From Combretum micranthum (lineage: Eukaryota > Streptophyta > Magnoliopsida > Myrtales > Combretaceae), in assembly GCA_024138025.1 (NCBI GenBank), contig JAMXBD010000361.1, positions 992,001 through 1,056,000 of the forward strand: a stretch of 64,000 nucleotides of DNA, given 5' to 3'. Under the pieces are notes generated by a model that searched no databases, was not told the origin of the DNA, and saw nothing but the letters and a program-made list of their open reading frames with translations. Within the stretch, counting starts at the first letter, position 1; each line of letters begins with the position of its first letter. Shown piece by piece: positions 36,251-48,016 of this stretch. A program made the translations under genes and the position numbers.

Positions 36251-36939
36251 GAAACAAGTCGATAATTAAAAAGGATCCTACCTAAAAGGAAGGCTTGATA
36301 GCACTTCCTAAAGCCTACCTTCCGAAGAGAGGATGACTTGCTACATGGAACAATATATTCATAACAAACATCATTTTGAATGGCTCATCGTGTGCTTCTT
36401 TGTTATTAAATAGCCAACTAGTGGGATCAAGTGTGTCATTGTCGATGAGGATGTCAGTGGTGCTCTTCAATTATTCCATGGCCTTTAGCCATATGTGAGT
36501 TAATGAATCCACATTTAGTTTGAAGTGGCCATGCCTATTTCCCACCCTATTTATTTTTTTGGGTAGCAAAGGCAATGTGGGAAGTTCCTAGATCAAGTGC
36601 CCACATTGAAAGAAAAAAAGAAAGAAAATGTGATGTAGATACGTCACAATTAACATGGCCACATCCAATTCCTGCCATTTTTATTTTTAAATGGGAAATC
36701 CAACATGGCCATGTCAAACACTGACATGCCCACTTTGATGATTAAAAAAATCTAACGTAGCTACTATACGCAATGAAATGGCCATGTTTCCCATGAGCCG
36801 ATGGTGGGAACAACGTTTGTTTGTGTAATATACAAGTAAATAAATTCATAAGAATGGTAGAAGTGAAATTTCAGGTTGTTTAAAAGGGATTTTAGTCTTT
36901 AGACTGGTGGATTTAAGCTTAGGGAAGAGATACACAAAA
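36251..36939. other. Flank of hAT relic, unassigned
   Basis: May include further 5' parts of the hAT relic on the minus strand (an SWLFNNKEAHDEPF-like piece near 36380-36430), but the translation is too broken to extend the call. The rest is unassigned. Confidence 0.3.
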
Positions 36940-37450
36940 ATTGGACGAATGGACTTAGGCTAACGTTAAAGCAGCCAGCTTTGACATGAAGGCTGCCGGC
37001 CTATATGTGAAAGTCGTCAACAAAAAAGCTCTCGGACCTTTTATGAAATTTGTGAAACTAGCACATAGGCCGCCGGTGTAAGTATCAAGGCCCCTGGTAT
37101 TGGGATGAAGGCCGCCGACGTAAGTGCCAACTTTCATGCCGAAATCCTTTATATAAATAAACTTTTAGGTTTTGTGTTCCTCATAAGATCTTTTCTCCTT
37201 TGTCATCTTGAGAGTGTTTTTAGAGATCTTGAGTGTTCTTGGAAGAGAATCACGTAGAGATCAGATTTAGATCAAAGTATATGTAATTCCGCCTTCATCT
37301 ATCAAGTTCTTCATAAATCAATTCGTTCTCTTAAGGTTTTGTTTGGATTTTGAAGAATTCTTTAGAGAAACCCTAGTTCGTAATCAAGATCTGTTCTCTC
37401 GAGATCAAGTGAAGACTTTAGATTAAATCAAGTAAGTTTTTCTCTCTATC
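36940..37450 (+). mobile_element. LTR-like promoter fragment with GCC motifs
   Basis: GC-rich motifs GGCTGCCGGCC (36991), AGGCCGCCGGTG (37067) and AAGGCCGCCGACG (37109) precede TTTATATAAATAAA (about 37148). A pyrimidine- and AG-rich leader with repeated GAGATC words and a splice-donor-like AAGTAAGTTT (about 37430) follows. The order motifs, TATA, leader is that of an LTR U3-R-U5. No matching second LTR or coding domain is present. Confidence 0.35.
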
Positions 37451-39539
37451 ATGGATTTAAAATAAAATGTTCGATTTTTGACGATTCATATCTATTCTTG
37501 TGGTTTATCTTTCAATCTAGGGTTTTTGAGAAATTGTTTTTTTTGGGATTTTGTCTGTTGATAATTGAAGAAAACCTAGGTTTTTTTAGAAAGAATTAAA
37601 GGTAAATTCTTATCCTATAAATCAAAGATTCTATACAAGTTCAATTTTTATGGAGAAATTACCTATTCTTGTTGATTTCCATATTAGGATTTTGAGAAAG
37701 ATTTGTTCTTTGGGTTTTTGAGGAGTTTGATAGAAGAAGAAGAAGAAGAAGAAAAAGTTTCTGTTGTAGTTTCCATAAAAGGTTAGGGTTTTGGAGATTT
37801 TGATAAGTTAGGGTTTATATGGGTTGAGGATTTACATATTTCTATTTTTGTATATAAGGAGATTTGAGATTTTGTTTGTTATTCATGAGGGATTTTCGAT
37901 TTGGAGAATTTCCCTAAAATTGAAAAGGTACGACATTTCCTTGTTTGTTATATATGTTTGCAAGTTTAGTCTGTATGTTTTGTTGAGGAAAAATGAATAA
38001 TGAATCTAAATCTATTGGTTTAATTAAATTGTTTTCTGGCTATGTTTGGCTATGACCAGTAAAGACCTAGCAACAATGATACTGGTATGGCATATTGATG
38101 ATCTTTGTATGAGGTTGTCCCTACTGGACTCGTGCATTGAGATGATTCCAATAGATTTAAATGATTGGCAGTATGGCTGCGAGTGTTTGGGAGTACACAT
38201 TCACAAATATATGTATAAATTACTTATTTTCAAAAGAGTTGGTTAATTTTCTAATGAGGTCTGAGTTACTTCGGTTTGGGATTAATGTATAGTAGTTCTG
38301 GACTGCGTTGATTTACAAGCTTAATAAAGATAATAATTTGATTGTTTGCATAGTTAAGTTGCACTTAATATTATATGTTTGTGTGCATAGCATGTTTTTG
38401 TGATTGGCATACTGAGTGGTTTCGCTCATTCCTTTATTTTCGTACAGTGACGAGACATAGTTTATGTTCTTTCTGTTATGATCTGTATTTTGATCATAGG
38501 CATTCAATAGTGCTCCAGACTATCTTACTGAGGAATAGATGTGGATAATGATTTGGTGAAAAGAGCCTTTAAATTTTTTGCAGATTTCAAATAGTGTTAA
38601 AATTCATATTTTGTTTTAAAAGATTCTGGATTTTATGTTTTTGAGATCTTAATAGTTTTTCTAAGACTTTTAGAAATTTAAGATTAGAAAGAATTTATGG
38701 CTTTGTTTTGCCAATTTGCTTTGATCTACAAGATATTTTGAAGTATTTTTATAATGTTAGACAGTTTTGAACCTTTGTTGTACCTTCTGGGAGAGTTATG
38801 GAGATTATATTTATGTGTTTATATTTATGGATTTAGTTTAGAGCCTTGCGTGTCTACATAAAAGAGATACGTGGTGCGTTGTATTCGCCTTAGTTAGGGC
38901 ATATAGTTTGATCATTGCGCACCTAACATGCCCACTGCTTTCTAACATGGGTACATTCTAACGTAGGTATGTTGGTGCTTAATTTAATTTTTTTTTTTTA
39001 TTGAAGCACCACGTGACACGTTGTTCCTAAACAACCACAAAGGTTCTTACATCTATTAAAGGATCTTGCGATGTGGGCACTTCCATATCTCACACACCAC
39101 CACCTAGTCCTTCAACTTCTCCTACTAACAGAGAGATACACTTTCCTGTACCTTCCATAAGAGAATAATAAGAGAGAGAATTTTATATTTGTTTCATTCT
39201 ATTAGGGAAAGACTATTATATGGCATCATTAAATGAGGTGTGTGGCTTCAACGATGCCTTTACCACCATGAGGTTGCTTCCACTAATACGGTTACCAAAC
39301 GAGATATATGTCAATCAGATTCAAATATTCTACTCTTATGCGACTACAAATGAATGAACTTCAGCAACATTTACTACTTTCATGTTCAATATTGTGACAT
39401 AAACTACATTAACCAATTATTAGGAATAAATATTTGTTGACCTTGTATGTTCAATATGGAATTTGATGAGACAATTAGTGCAATTAACTATTCCATTATT
39501 GTAAACTACATTTAATTATTCAAAATATATATATGTATA
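37451..39539. other. Unassigned stretch
   Basis: A GAA run lies at 37733-37755. The frame at 38046-38246 (+) and a 64-codon minus frame at 38313-38507 have no recognisable domain. No gene can be supported. Confidence 0.4.
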
Positions 39540-40602
39540 TGTTATGCGTCTTTATGGAATTTCTATAGGTTTTTAGCAAGAACAGTATCAATCAAGAATC
39601 AAGTCGAGAGCTAGACAACTTCATTCATCGATGCACAACAAACTCAATACCAAAGTTCGACAAGTTCAAATATTTAGATTAAATGGTTAAGGGGTTCATC
39701 AAGGGCTCGACATATTGATCATTCATGGCACGATAATTTTAAGATTAAGACTTAACAAGTTCAAAGTTGCACAACTCTAGTCAATAGTCACGCTGAGGGC
39801 TCGGTGTGTTAAACCATTAGGCATGGCAGTTTGTTTTTTAAGGCTTGGTGGAGTAAAGATTATCGAGGGCAAAAATGTGGCACGACACTTTGAGGGGCAA
39901 CGAGTCCTTAGAGTGCAACTTGGGAAGTCTTTGCACAAGCAAGCTGGTGCACATGAGACCGACGAGCCAGTCCAGCGATTCAAAGCAAATAGGCAGTCTT
40001 GAACCAGTGACTTAATGAAGCCATGGACTGGCTAATTAAATTTGACCATTGCGCACATTAATTGTTGCCATTTGTCAAATGTTATCTCCAATGAATATTT
40101 AAGTTTTTTAAAACTATATATATGCTTTGCCTTAGGGATTTAGAGAATTTTTTAACAATTCTTAAGAGCTTTCATTTATAAACAAACAAAACAAGTTTTC
40201 TATTCTCTTGTTCATTATTTGTAAATCTTAAGTCAAAGAGTAAAAATTATTCAAATGCTTTGTTCTTACGTTTGTAAATCTACAAAATAGCATCTAAAAA
40301 GTGAAGGAAATATTTTATTTCTTGAATTGTTGTGATTTGTGTATTGCTCAGCTTAAGCACGAATTTATTGCGATTAATAAAAGTATGGATCGTAGAGAGT
40401 AGGAAGTGAACCAAACACCAAGTTAAATAATGACTAAATTTCTCTATCCCTTTTTGTTTTATATCCCATATCATAATTTGCTTTGTTATTCCGTTGCTAT
40501 CAAAACTTAATTTGATCATTTGCATGAAAAGTAACTCTTCATGTATTTTAGGTCAAATACTCAATTCACCTCCCCTCTTGAGTATTCTATAGTCTGTTTC
40601 CA
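39540..40602 (+). mobile_element. Solo LTR of the copia family at 3115
   Basis: It starts TGTTATGCG and ends TGTTTCCA. Shared landmarks with 3115-4228 include TTTCTATAGGTTTT, GAGAGCTAGACAACTTCA, CAAGGGCTCGAC, CAAAGTTGCACAACTC, ATATATGCT, GATCGTAGAGAGTA(A/G)GAAG and CTCTTGAGTATTCT. No primer site, gag or pol follows, so it is a solo LTR. No convincing 5-bp duplication is visible (GTATA before, CGTTT after). Either the ends have mutated or it is the product of a larger rearrangement. Confidence 0.7.
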
Positions 40603-41299
40603 CGTTTTCAATATCCTTATCATTGTCACCTCAATATTGCCATGCTTACTTTGAAAAATTATTCTCATATTTTGAGATGTCAAACGAGTCTCTCACATGG
40701 CAGATGCATGTATATCCTTATCATTTTCGCCTTCGATACCATATATCGCGGTCTATCCATGCACTAGGGTAGCGTTATTGATAATTTATAATTAGTCATG
40801 CATGCAGTATATTTAGGTAGTTGATAATTTATAATTAGTCATAAAAATTTATTCCTTAAATATAATTCTTCCATTAAACAAAGAACAATAATTTTATCAA
40901 AGCTCTATATAATCAATTGTAATGATTATAGACCTTATAATATTTAATATTCTTTTGACATAACAATTATATCACGGTAATATTTCATTTAATAATTAAT
41001 AAATGTCTTGTAAGTGTTATTAGCAAGATAAACAAGAAAATGATACTTTTAAATATAATTGAAGATATAAGAATTTGGCCATTAGAATTGCTGATTGTAA
41101 TTGGAATTGCAAAATTAGAAATTAGTTATTAAGTAACGCTTTGTGCTAATACACATAGTATTTAGTTCTATATTATGGCTTGTAATTACCAATAAAATTT
41201 ATATATATAACATATATTAAAATTTTATTAATATTTACGCACCTATCATTACCAATAAATCATTTCACACATATACCATATGCTACATATTTAGAGAAA
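40603..41299. other. Intergenic spacer with a short duplicated segment
   Basis: TTGATAATTTATAATTAGTC occurs twice about 40 bp apart (near 40779 and 40820), a small direct duplication. Otherwise AT-rich non-coding DNA upstream of the chitinase promoter. Confidence 0.5.
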
Positions 41300-41544
41300 C
41301 ATGCATGAATTATTGGTAGGTTATTCCAATAACATCTAGTAATAGGATGCATGGAGGGCAGGCCTCTTCTCAAATGGTCCAAACTCCAATCTCTAATTAA
41401 TGTGGACACAAAAAGACAACGATGAGTGGACCCCTACTAATCTTATCATGATTTACACGTTTTATGCACATGAGCAATATTACCGACAAAAATCTTGTAA
41501 GACCTTATCCACATGTATGAGGCAAAGCCTTGATCTCACTCCTC

Positions 41545-41552
41545 TATATAAG
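41545..41552 (+). promoter_or_regulatory. TATA box of the chitinase gene
   Basis: TATATAAG lies 62 bp before the chosen ATG at 41614. With the usual 25-35 bp spacing, transcription would start near 41578 and give a leader of about 35 nt. No exact GCC box or strong W box cluster was seen in the 300 bp upstream. Confidence 0.6.
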
Positions 41553-41613
41553 CCCATGCAAACTACTGCATGTTCATCGAAGTCCACTTAAGATACAAAT
41601 CTATAATTACAAA

Positions 41614-42099
41614 ATGAGGGTTTGGCTTGCAATTTTATTATTCTTCCTCTCCACCATTTCATCTGCCTTAGCAGATGGCGAATGTGGAAGCCTGAATAAT
41701 GGCTCTGTCTGTGCAAACGGCTTGTGTTGTAGTGGACATGGCTACTGCGGTAGCACTGCCGCATATTGTTGCGATGGCTGTCAGAGCCAATGCAACCATG
41801 CTGTTTGTGCACCACCACCTCCACCACCACCTGTTACCCCTTCCCCTCCTCCACCACCACCCGTCCCAACTCCACCACCACCACCAGGTGGTGGCATCGC
41901 AAAATTAATTAGTAAAGAAATGTTTAACAACTTTTTGAAATATAAAGATGATCCTCGATGCCATGCTGTAGGCTTTTATACCTATGAAGCTTTTATTGAA
42001 GCAGCTCACTTCTTTCCTGAATTTGGGAATACCGGTGATGATGAGACTCGTAAGAGGAAATTGCTGCATTCCTAGGACAGACTTCTCATGAAACTACAG
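41614..42099 (+). CDS. Chitinase exon 1: signal peptide, hevein domain, hinge, start of GH19
   Basis: The ATG at 41614 is chosen over an in-frame ATG at 41530: it opens a classic signal peptide (MRVWLAILLFFLSTISSALA, cut before DGECG), and the earlier one lies before the TATA box. Eight canonical hevein cysteines are at residues 24, 33, 38, 39, 45, 52, 56 and 60. Cys53 is extra (glycine is usual there) and another lies at 65. The aromatic binding face reads His42, Tyr44 and Tyr51; hevein has Trp, Trp, Tyr. A proline-rich hinge with runs of six or seven Pro follows, then GH19 (SKEMFNNFLKYKDDPRCHAVG). The one-base loss near 42056 shifts the frame; downstream of it the +1 frame reads AAFLGQTSHETT to the donor at 42099/42100. 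Confidence 0.85.
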
Positions 42100-42394
42100 G
42101 TTGATATTTATTTAATTTTTTCGTGTCTTAATATTGATGACATACATATATATAATAGTGTATATAAATTGTCCACACGAACACTTTTTTATCTTTTATT
42201 TATTTTTTTAATTTGTTATCACAAAGTTTTAAAATTATCATATATACTTAAGAATAATAGCTTTTGTTAGCATGCAATGAAAAGATAATGAAAATTACAA
42301 CAGATGTCCAGCCGGGGTGGTAGATTTTTTGGTATAAAAAAAAGGAAAATGATAAAATAATTTTCATTTGGATATCATTTTCTTTATGGTTAAT

Positions 42395-42626
42395 TTCACA
42401 AATCTTACTTGAATTTTAACAAAATATGTAATTAGATACCTGAATTTTAAAATTCATTAATTTAGTGTCTGAATTATAAAAATTTATCAATTTGATACTT
42501 GAAAAAACTTTTCGTACACACCGATAATACTCTATCAAGTTCTTTTAGGTATTATATTGATTAATTTCAAAGTTCAAATACCTTCTTATATATTTTACCA
42601 AAATCCAAATACTATTCGGGACATTA
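42395..42626. repeat. Palindromic 'GGTACC-like' repeat, copy 2 (in intron 1)
   Basis: The left arm has AAAATATGTAATTAGATACC and the right arm holds the inverse around TACCTTCTTATATATTTTAC. Same family as 1236-1453. Non-coding foldback structure. Confidence 0.5.
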
Positions 42627-42720
42627 TCATTTTAGTATCTTCTATCCACCATCAATTGTAATCAATCACTTATATCATCTTCCATCATAAGCCACTAAAT
42701 ATTTATAACCTGTTGAAAGA

Positions 42721-42776
42721 CCATGATAATATTTGATATCTACAATGCCCATGATAATATTTGATATCTACAATAC
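42721..42776. repeat. 28-bp tandem duplication
   Basis: CCATGATAATATTTGATATC and the next bases (CTACAATG/C) occur twice in direct succession. Near-identical copies imply a recent local duplication. Confidence 0.75.
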
Positions 42777-43735
42777 CACAATTGTAACAACTATAAATTA
42801 TTTCATTTATTTATGTCTATTTAATTGTACAGAAGGTTAAGCTTGTTATATTGTATATATTTTGGATTTATTTCACGGTTTTATTAATGGGATCATATGC
42901 TCATTATTATTGCCAATTTAAAAAAATGAACCCAAAAAAAAAAAAAAGGAAGGAGGAAAGAAAGAGGAAAGTATAGTGACTCCGGCGGAACCTACAATTA
43001 AGATTCAACAATTATCATACCCTCCATAGTATTAGCTTTTGAAATCAACTCACTTCCAGTCTAGGAGGGCGGGCCTGACATAAATGTCATGATAATAACT
43101 ATCGATATCCAATATCTTCATAACTGTGTCTCATTGATTATCTAACGATTTTTATTATATTCAATCATCATTTGATAGTTCTGCTTACGAAACTATTACA
43201 ACTCTCATGCTTTGAGACAATCTATTAGTTAAAGAGGACTTTTATTGGAGAAATTGTCGTATATAGTCGCTAATTATTTAATTTCGCATGTTTTCATTAA
43301 CGAGTGCTTGAAAAAAGTGTTGTGAAGCTATATGATAAAAGGTCATCAATACGTTATAAATTTTTAATATTTTTTCTGCACTTTTTATGCTTGCATTGTG
43401 TTGAGAGATGTAAGAGGATAAGGAAGAAAGGAGGACTATGCAAAAGTAGATATATCCATAACTATTTTGGTACTTTTAATTTTGAACAATTCAATATTTT
43501 ACTTTGAAATTTGAACAATTTAACTTTTACTTTCAATTTGTCTGTTATATATGTATATTTCTGAATTTATGTATATTCTGCATTGAATTCTTTTTTCATG
43601 TAATTGTGCATATATTAATTTTTACATAATAACAGCACAACTGTAATAACAATGACACAATGCATGTAATAATGGCATCTAATGAAATACACACCCAAAA
43701 ACATTATCCAATAATAAAAAAAAAGAAAGACTTGA

Positions 43736-44002
43736 TGTCACGAAAGATATATGAAATTTAATAAAATATATAAATTAGGAACCTCAACTGTAAAATAGAT
43801 CAATTTAATATCTAAAATTTTGGATAGATCAATTTGGTACTTGAAGGAACTTTTTATACATGTCAGCAGTACTTTTGTCAACTTCTTTCAAATACCAAAT
43901 TGATCAATTTTAAAGTTCAGATAATAAATTAATAAATTTTAAAATTCAAATATCTAATTACATATTTTATTAAAAGTTTATATATCATTTATGACATTAT
44001 CC
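43736..44002. repeat. Palindromic 'GGTACC-like' repeat, copy 3 (in intron 1)
   Basis: The left arm reads AAAATATATAAATTAGGAAC and the right arm the inverse around CTAATTACATATTTTATTAA. Same family as 1236-1453 and 42395-42626; two copies 1.1 kb apart inside one intron. Confidence 0.5.
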
Positions 44003-45948
44003 CTAAATCAAGTGTCACATTAATCTCGGAATCCTATACCTACACAAGTGTTTTCATGTATTAGTGTGTGTATGTTATAAAACTTGCTGACACTTATTGG
44101 TAATATTTCTAGGTTCATGAATGCTTCTTTTCTACATGTCGAATTTAGCCATTAAACGTTGATACATAAAGTTGCCAAATTCTTAAATAATGATATTCCC
44201 ATTTTTCTTGATTTTTACTAAATATGTATTCTTAAATATTCATGTATATACAAGTTTTCGGCAGTGTCATATAGTCTGTATTTAATAAATCCTATTATGC
44301 TAGACCAACAAAGAAATGACAACATTATTGACTTTTCCAATGGGTTAGTAATTTTTCCATGGGTGCAAATTTATATTCATATACTTGAGAATATAGATAT
44401 ATACTTATTTTTTATAAAATTAAATAAAAACATTGCATTTTGTATTCCAATTTCTAACAAACATGAAAAAATTCAGCTGGACACATAAAAACAGTAGAAA
44501 CATTATACCATATACTCATAAAATTCCAAAAAAAAAGAAGGAAAAAAAAACCAATATCACCCAAACCCATAAAAAAAAATCCAACCAAACCCTTATACAC
44601 CACATTACAACACCATTACTAATTCATTACAAAATACTATAATTAAGGGTGAGTGAATAACTCTATCAAATAGAGTGCTCAACTATACCTTCTCTAATTA
44701 GGTAAGGTTCGGATTTTTATCAAGGGTTACATGGTAGGGTATGAGTATGAGATTTTTATATCCTATATCTATTTTGGAATCTGTACTTTAATATTTAGAG
44801 AGTACAAGTTCCAGAATATCTTATACCTTCTATACTCATTATACAATGGAAATTATAAAATAGTATTCATGAAAAAGAAATAAATAATAATATTTTATTT
44901 TTATTTTTCGATCACCTTTTTCCAAAATTATCATTTGTAGAATATTCTTTAGATATTTTTATTTTTACAGAACTTTGGTGTTATGAGCTTCAGCTTCTAA
45001 ATTATATAGAATGTTGTTTCATCTTATGAGACTAATTACTACATAGTGCATTCAAGCTTTTTAATTTTGGAATTTGCTAAATGTTTTACAATTTTGTTTG
45101 ATATTACATAAGGAAGTTCTATAGGTGTTTGTTATATGTTTCAACTTTCTTATATTAATAAATATTACATATTACAGAATAAATGATATTAAGAAATTAC
45201 TTTTAATTTTTTTTCACATATTGTTTATAGTGAGTACATAAAAAATAAGGTAGTTTTACATGTCGTATAAAACATATATAATTATATATTACTATAAACT
45301 AAAAATTAAAAAAAATACAAATTCCATAAATAAAATTTACAAGTTCGATAAAATGCCTTATATTATATAGGTACAAGATATTGGGTATATGGTAGATAGA
45401 ATGTACTATAAGGTAGGTTTCAAGTGTAAAATTTAGTATTGTCTACTTTATAGAGTAGGGTACAAGTATGACTTCATGTTTCTTCATGTTCTATCCACCA
45501 TATACCTTTAATTATATTGCTTAAAATTCATAAGAACAATTAAGAAAGAAAATAGATTATGACACATCAAAATACAATATAAAACAACACATTATAACAT
45601 GTTATATGCATGCAATTTTAAATCTTGAAATTTCGTAGGTGAAAGATGAAACAAACCTTAAAACAAAACTTTCTTCACTTGAGAACGCCTTAATTCTATG
45701 TCAACCTGTACACCTACGTACATATAACAACATATTCTTTCAGTTTTTTAAGTAAGAAGTTCCAAATTCGATTCTCCTTTCTACTGTAATAGAAAAAAAA
45801 AAATGATAGCATGCGCACAAAGAAAGGAACATAAAAAACGTCGGGCCATTATATTTTATGGGAAGTAGCGTGTCTCACCACCTAACTTACCATTCAAAGC
45901 TTTGAGCAGGGAGCCAAATAGTGAGATTTGCTCGTTTTCTAAAATTAT

Positions 45949-45973
45949 GAATGCGGGAAATATTCCCGCATTC
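45949..45973. promoter_or_regulatory. Perfect GC-rich hairpin with E2F-like half sites
   Basis: GAATGCGGGAA and TTCCCGCATTC are perfect 11-bp inverted arms around ATA. ATTCCCGC is one base from the plant E2F consensus TTTSSCGC and occurs in both orientations. A TTTATATAGG box follows about 10 bp later. It sits in intron 1 of the chitinase gene in otherwise AT-rich DNA. A cryptic promoter or the relic of an element is possible, but function is inference. Confidence 0.35.
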
Positions 45974-46023
45974 GCTGCTTTATATAGGTAATAAGTAGCA
46001 ATGGTCTTTGCTTGCATGGACTT

Positions 46024-46024
46024 A

Positions 46025-46061
<37 letters not shown>
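46024..46061. repeat. (CT)n(TA)n microsatellite
   Basis: About ten CT units run into about eight TA units in intron 1. Confidence 0.9.
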
Positions 46062-47053
46062 GGGGGCCTTAATCTGTGATTGTCTATATATAGTTCCACT
46101 AGTTAAGCCCATATTTGTTAGTGTATTTGTCAAAAAAATATTAATAAGTGATTTGAAAATACTCATTAAGCAGCCAAATAATTTTTTTTCTTCTTTTATT
46201 CTTTGTATTTGTGTGTGTATGTGAGTGTTTTCACATGCACTTAAGACTTTTATGGAGTGTATAATCAATAATATCAAAATAGGGTAAATTATATAATATG
46301 TATCAATATTTATTAGTCAATTGATTTAAAGCATCTATGTTTTTAGTAGTTAAAAATAAGATATTAAAATCTGAAGGTAAATTCATTTAGATTCTGTTTG
46401 GCATCCGATACTCGGCAGATGGCCAACACTTTTTTCAAACTTTTTTTAGCGAATTGTCTATCAAGAAATACATATAGATAAAAAAAACATGTAGCAATTC
46501 TTATGAAAATATCAAATAGGCTAAATACAGATAAAATATAGTTGCAAATCAGACATCTTTATAAATAAAATTTAGATATAGATATAGATATAGATGAGAA
46601 ACAAACAATCTAAATAGACCCTTAAAGAATCAATGTTTTAAATAGTTTAAAAAAATGTATCAACATTTGATAAAGTGAGTCAAATAATATATTAATAACT
46701 TGACTGTTGATGAAAAATTAGAGTTATTCAATTGAAAACTAATCTACACTCTAATACCTCAAATGAATTTTACAAAATATTGATTTCTCATTGATATACT
46801 TTGCAAAACATTTATATATACATATATATTTACTATTTAAAATATTGACACTTTAAATGAATTTATCCACACATATTAATATATTCTGGTGTAATTTACT
46901 CTTCTAAATATATAAAAAAAATTTCCTTTAAACATTTAACACAAGTGTGTATGTGAATGTTGTCCCTGCTCATGTTGTGCTTAGTCTAATGTTCATGTAT
47001 TGCCCTTGGTACTATAATATATGTAAATATGCTTTAATCTATCGTATATGCAG

Positions 47054-47210
47054 GAGGACCGGGATGGAATCCACCCGACGGTCCACAATATTGGGGGTAT
47101 TGCTACAAGGAAGAGATTAATAAACTACCTTACTGTGATAACCCCACGGTCGAATGCCCATGCGCAAGCGGCAAAATGTATTACGGCCGAGGTCCTATCC
47201 AACTAACTCA
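47054..47210 (+). CDS. Chitinase exon 2: GH19 catalytic core
   Basis: Entered in phase 1 from exon 1 and left in phase 2 (157 bp). It encodes GWNPPDGPQYWGYCYKEE, with the second catalytic Glu, then CDNPTVECPCASGKMYYGRG and PIQLT. Acceptor TATGCAG|GAGG and donor CTCA|GTAAGT are strong. The reading frame is open throughout. A serine/cysteine-rich loop with four cysteines is typical of class I enzymes. Confidence 0.9.
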
Positions 47211-48016
47211 GTAAGTCTCAATCGTATCTCTTACGCGCGAAATGATTATAGTACATCTATCGAAACTCTTATGTTGTGTCTTAACACATAATATAATACG
47301 TAGACGATCAGCATAAAAGTTGTTTCCTTTTGTTATCATTGGGAGCTTATAATTTTTTTCCTTTTTTCTATTAGAACATGTACAGGGTTCGAAACTGATA
47401 TTTCTCATTTAAGAGATCAAAAGAGATAACATTTGGCTATAAGTCTATTGACAAGTTTATAAACATTAATATAAGAAGAATAATGCTACCTCATACCATA
47501 TCATATGTATAATATGTGAATATAAATCTGTTTGCCGGGATAATCAATTTCACAACATGATACTCATGTGAAAATATAATACGTAAAATCTTTACACTAT
47601 GGTCGTTTGATTTTTTTAATTTTTTATTTGCCAATTATATAATTGAAATTGTCACTAGTGGAGAAAAGGATTCATGAGCATTGCATACTACATGTAGTTA
47701 TACAGTTTCAATAGAACTTCCATATGTATAATGTAGTGGAATAGGTAATTTCTAAGACAAAAATCATTTGTATATGTATTTATTAAAATTTTATTTTTAT
47801 TTACCCATTATTAATGCAAAATATATGGCAAGTAGCGATACCAATGAATCTTTTATGACAGAAGAGGGAATTGAATTCTGAATATATATACAAGAAAGAG
47901 ATTGCATTCTATATGCCCCTAGCAAATAAGCATGGATTAATTTATTTTGATGTGTATATAATTTTCATGTAGACACATACTTATACCATGTTCAATACAT
48001 TCAAAATTATTGCCAG
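47211..48016 (+). other. Chitinase intron 2, 806 bp
   Basis: Donor GTAAGT at 47211, acceptor GCCAG|C at 48016. AT-rich, with no element recognised. An alternative AG at 47973 (CATGTAG) would not keep the frame expected from the family, so the later acceptor is preferred. Confidence 0.7.

Larger units (their letters stand above)
42100..47053 (+). other. Chitinase intron 1, 4954 bp
   Basis: Donor ACAG|GTTGAT and acceptor TATGCAG|GAGG. Very long for this gene family, where introns are usually a few hundred bp. It holds two palindromic repeats (42395-42626, 43736-44002), a 28-bp tandem duplication (42721-42776), a GC-rich hairpin before a TATA-like box (45949-45990), a (CT)n(TA)n run (46024-46061) and an ATAGAT run (46570-46595). 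No coding transposon is seen. Frames at 43304-43507, 44264-44642 and 46012-46277 are AT-rich chance frames. Confidence 0.75.

Noticed and set aside
41530..41613. Upstream ATG at 41530 as the chitinase start
   Set aside because: It lies before the TATA box and adds 28 residues ahead of a perfect signal peptide; the ATG at 41614 fits the family.
41588..41908. Frames 41588-41830 (-) and 41699-41908 (+) as genes
   Set aside because: They are shadows of chitinase exon 1, produced by its proline- and cysteine-rich codons.
44650..45500. MITE bounded by GGGTATGAGTATGAG-like and TAGGGTACAAGTATGA-like sequences in intron 1
   Set aside because: The ends are only loosely similar and no target duplication or convincing inverted repeat could be fixed.
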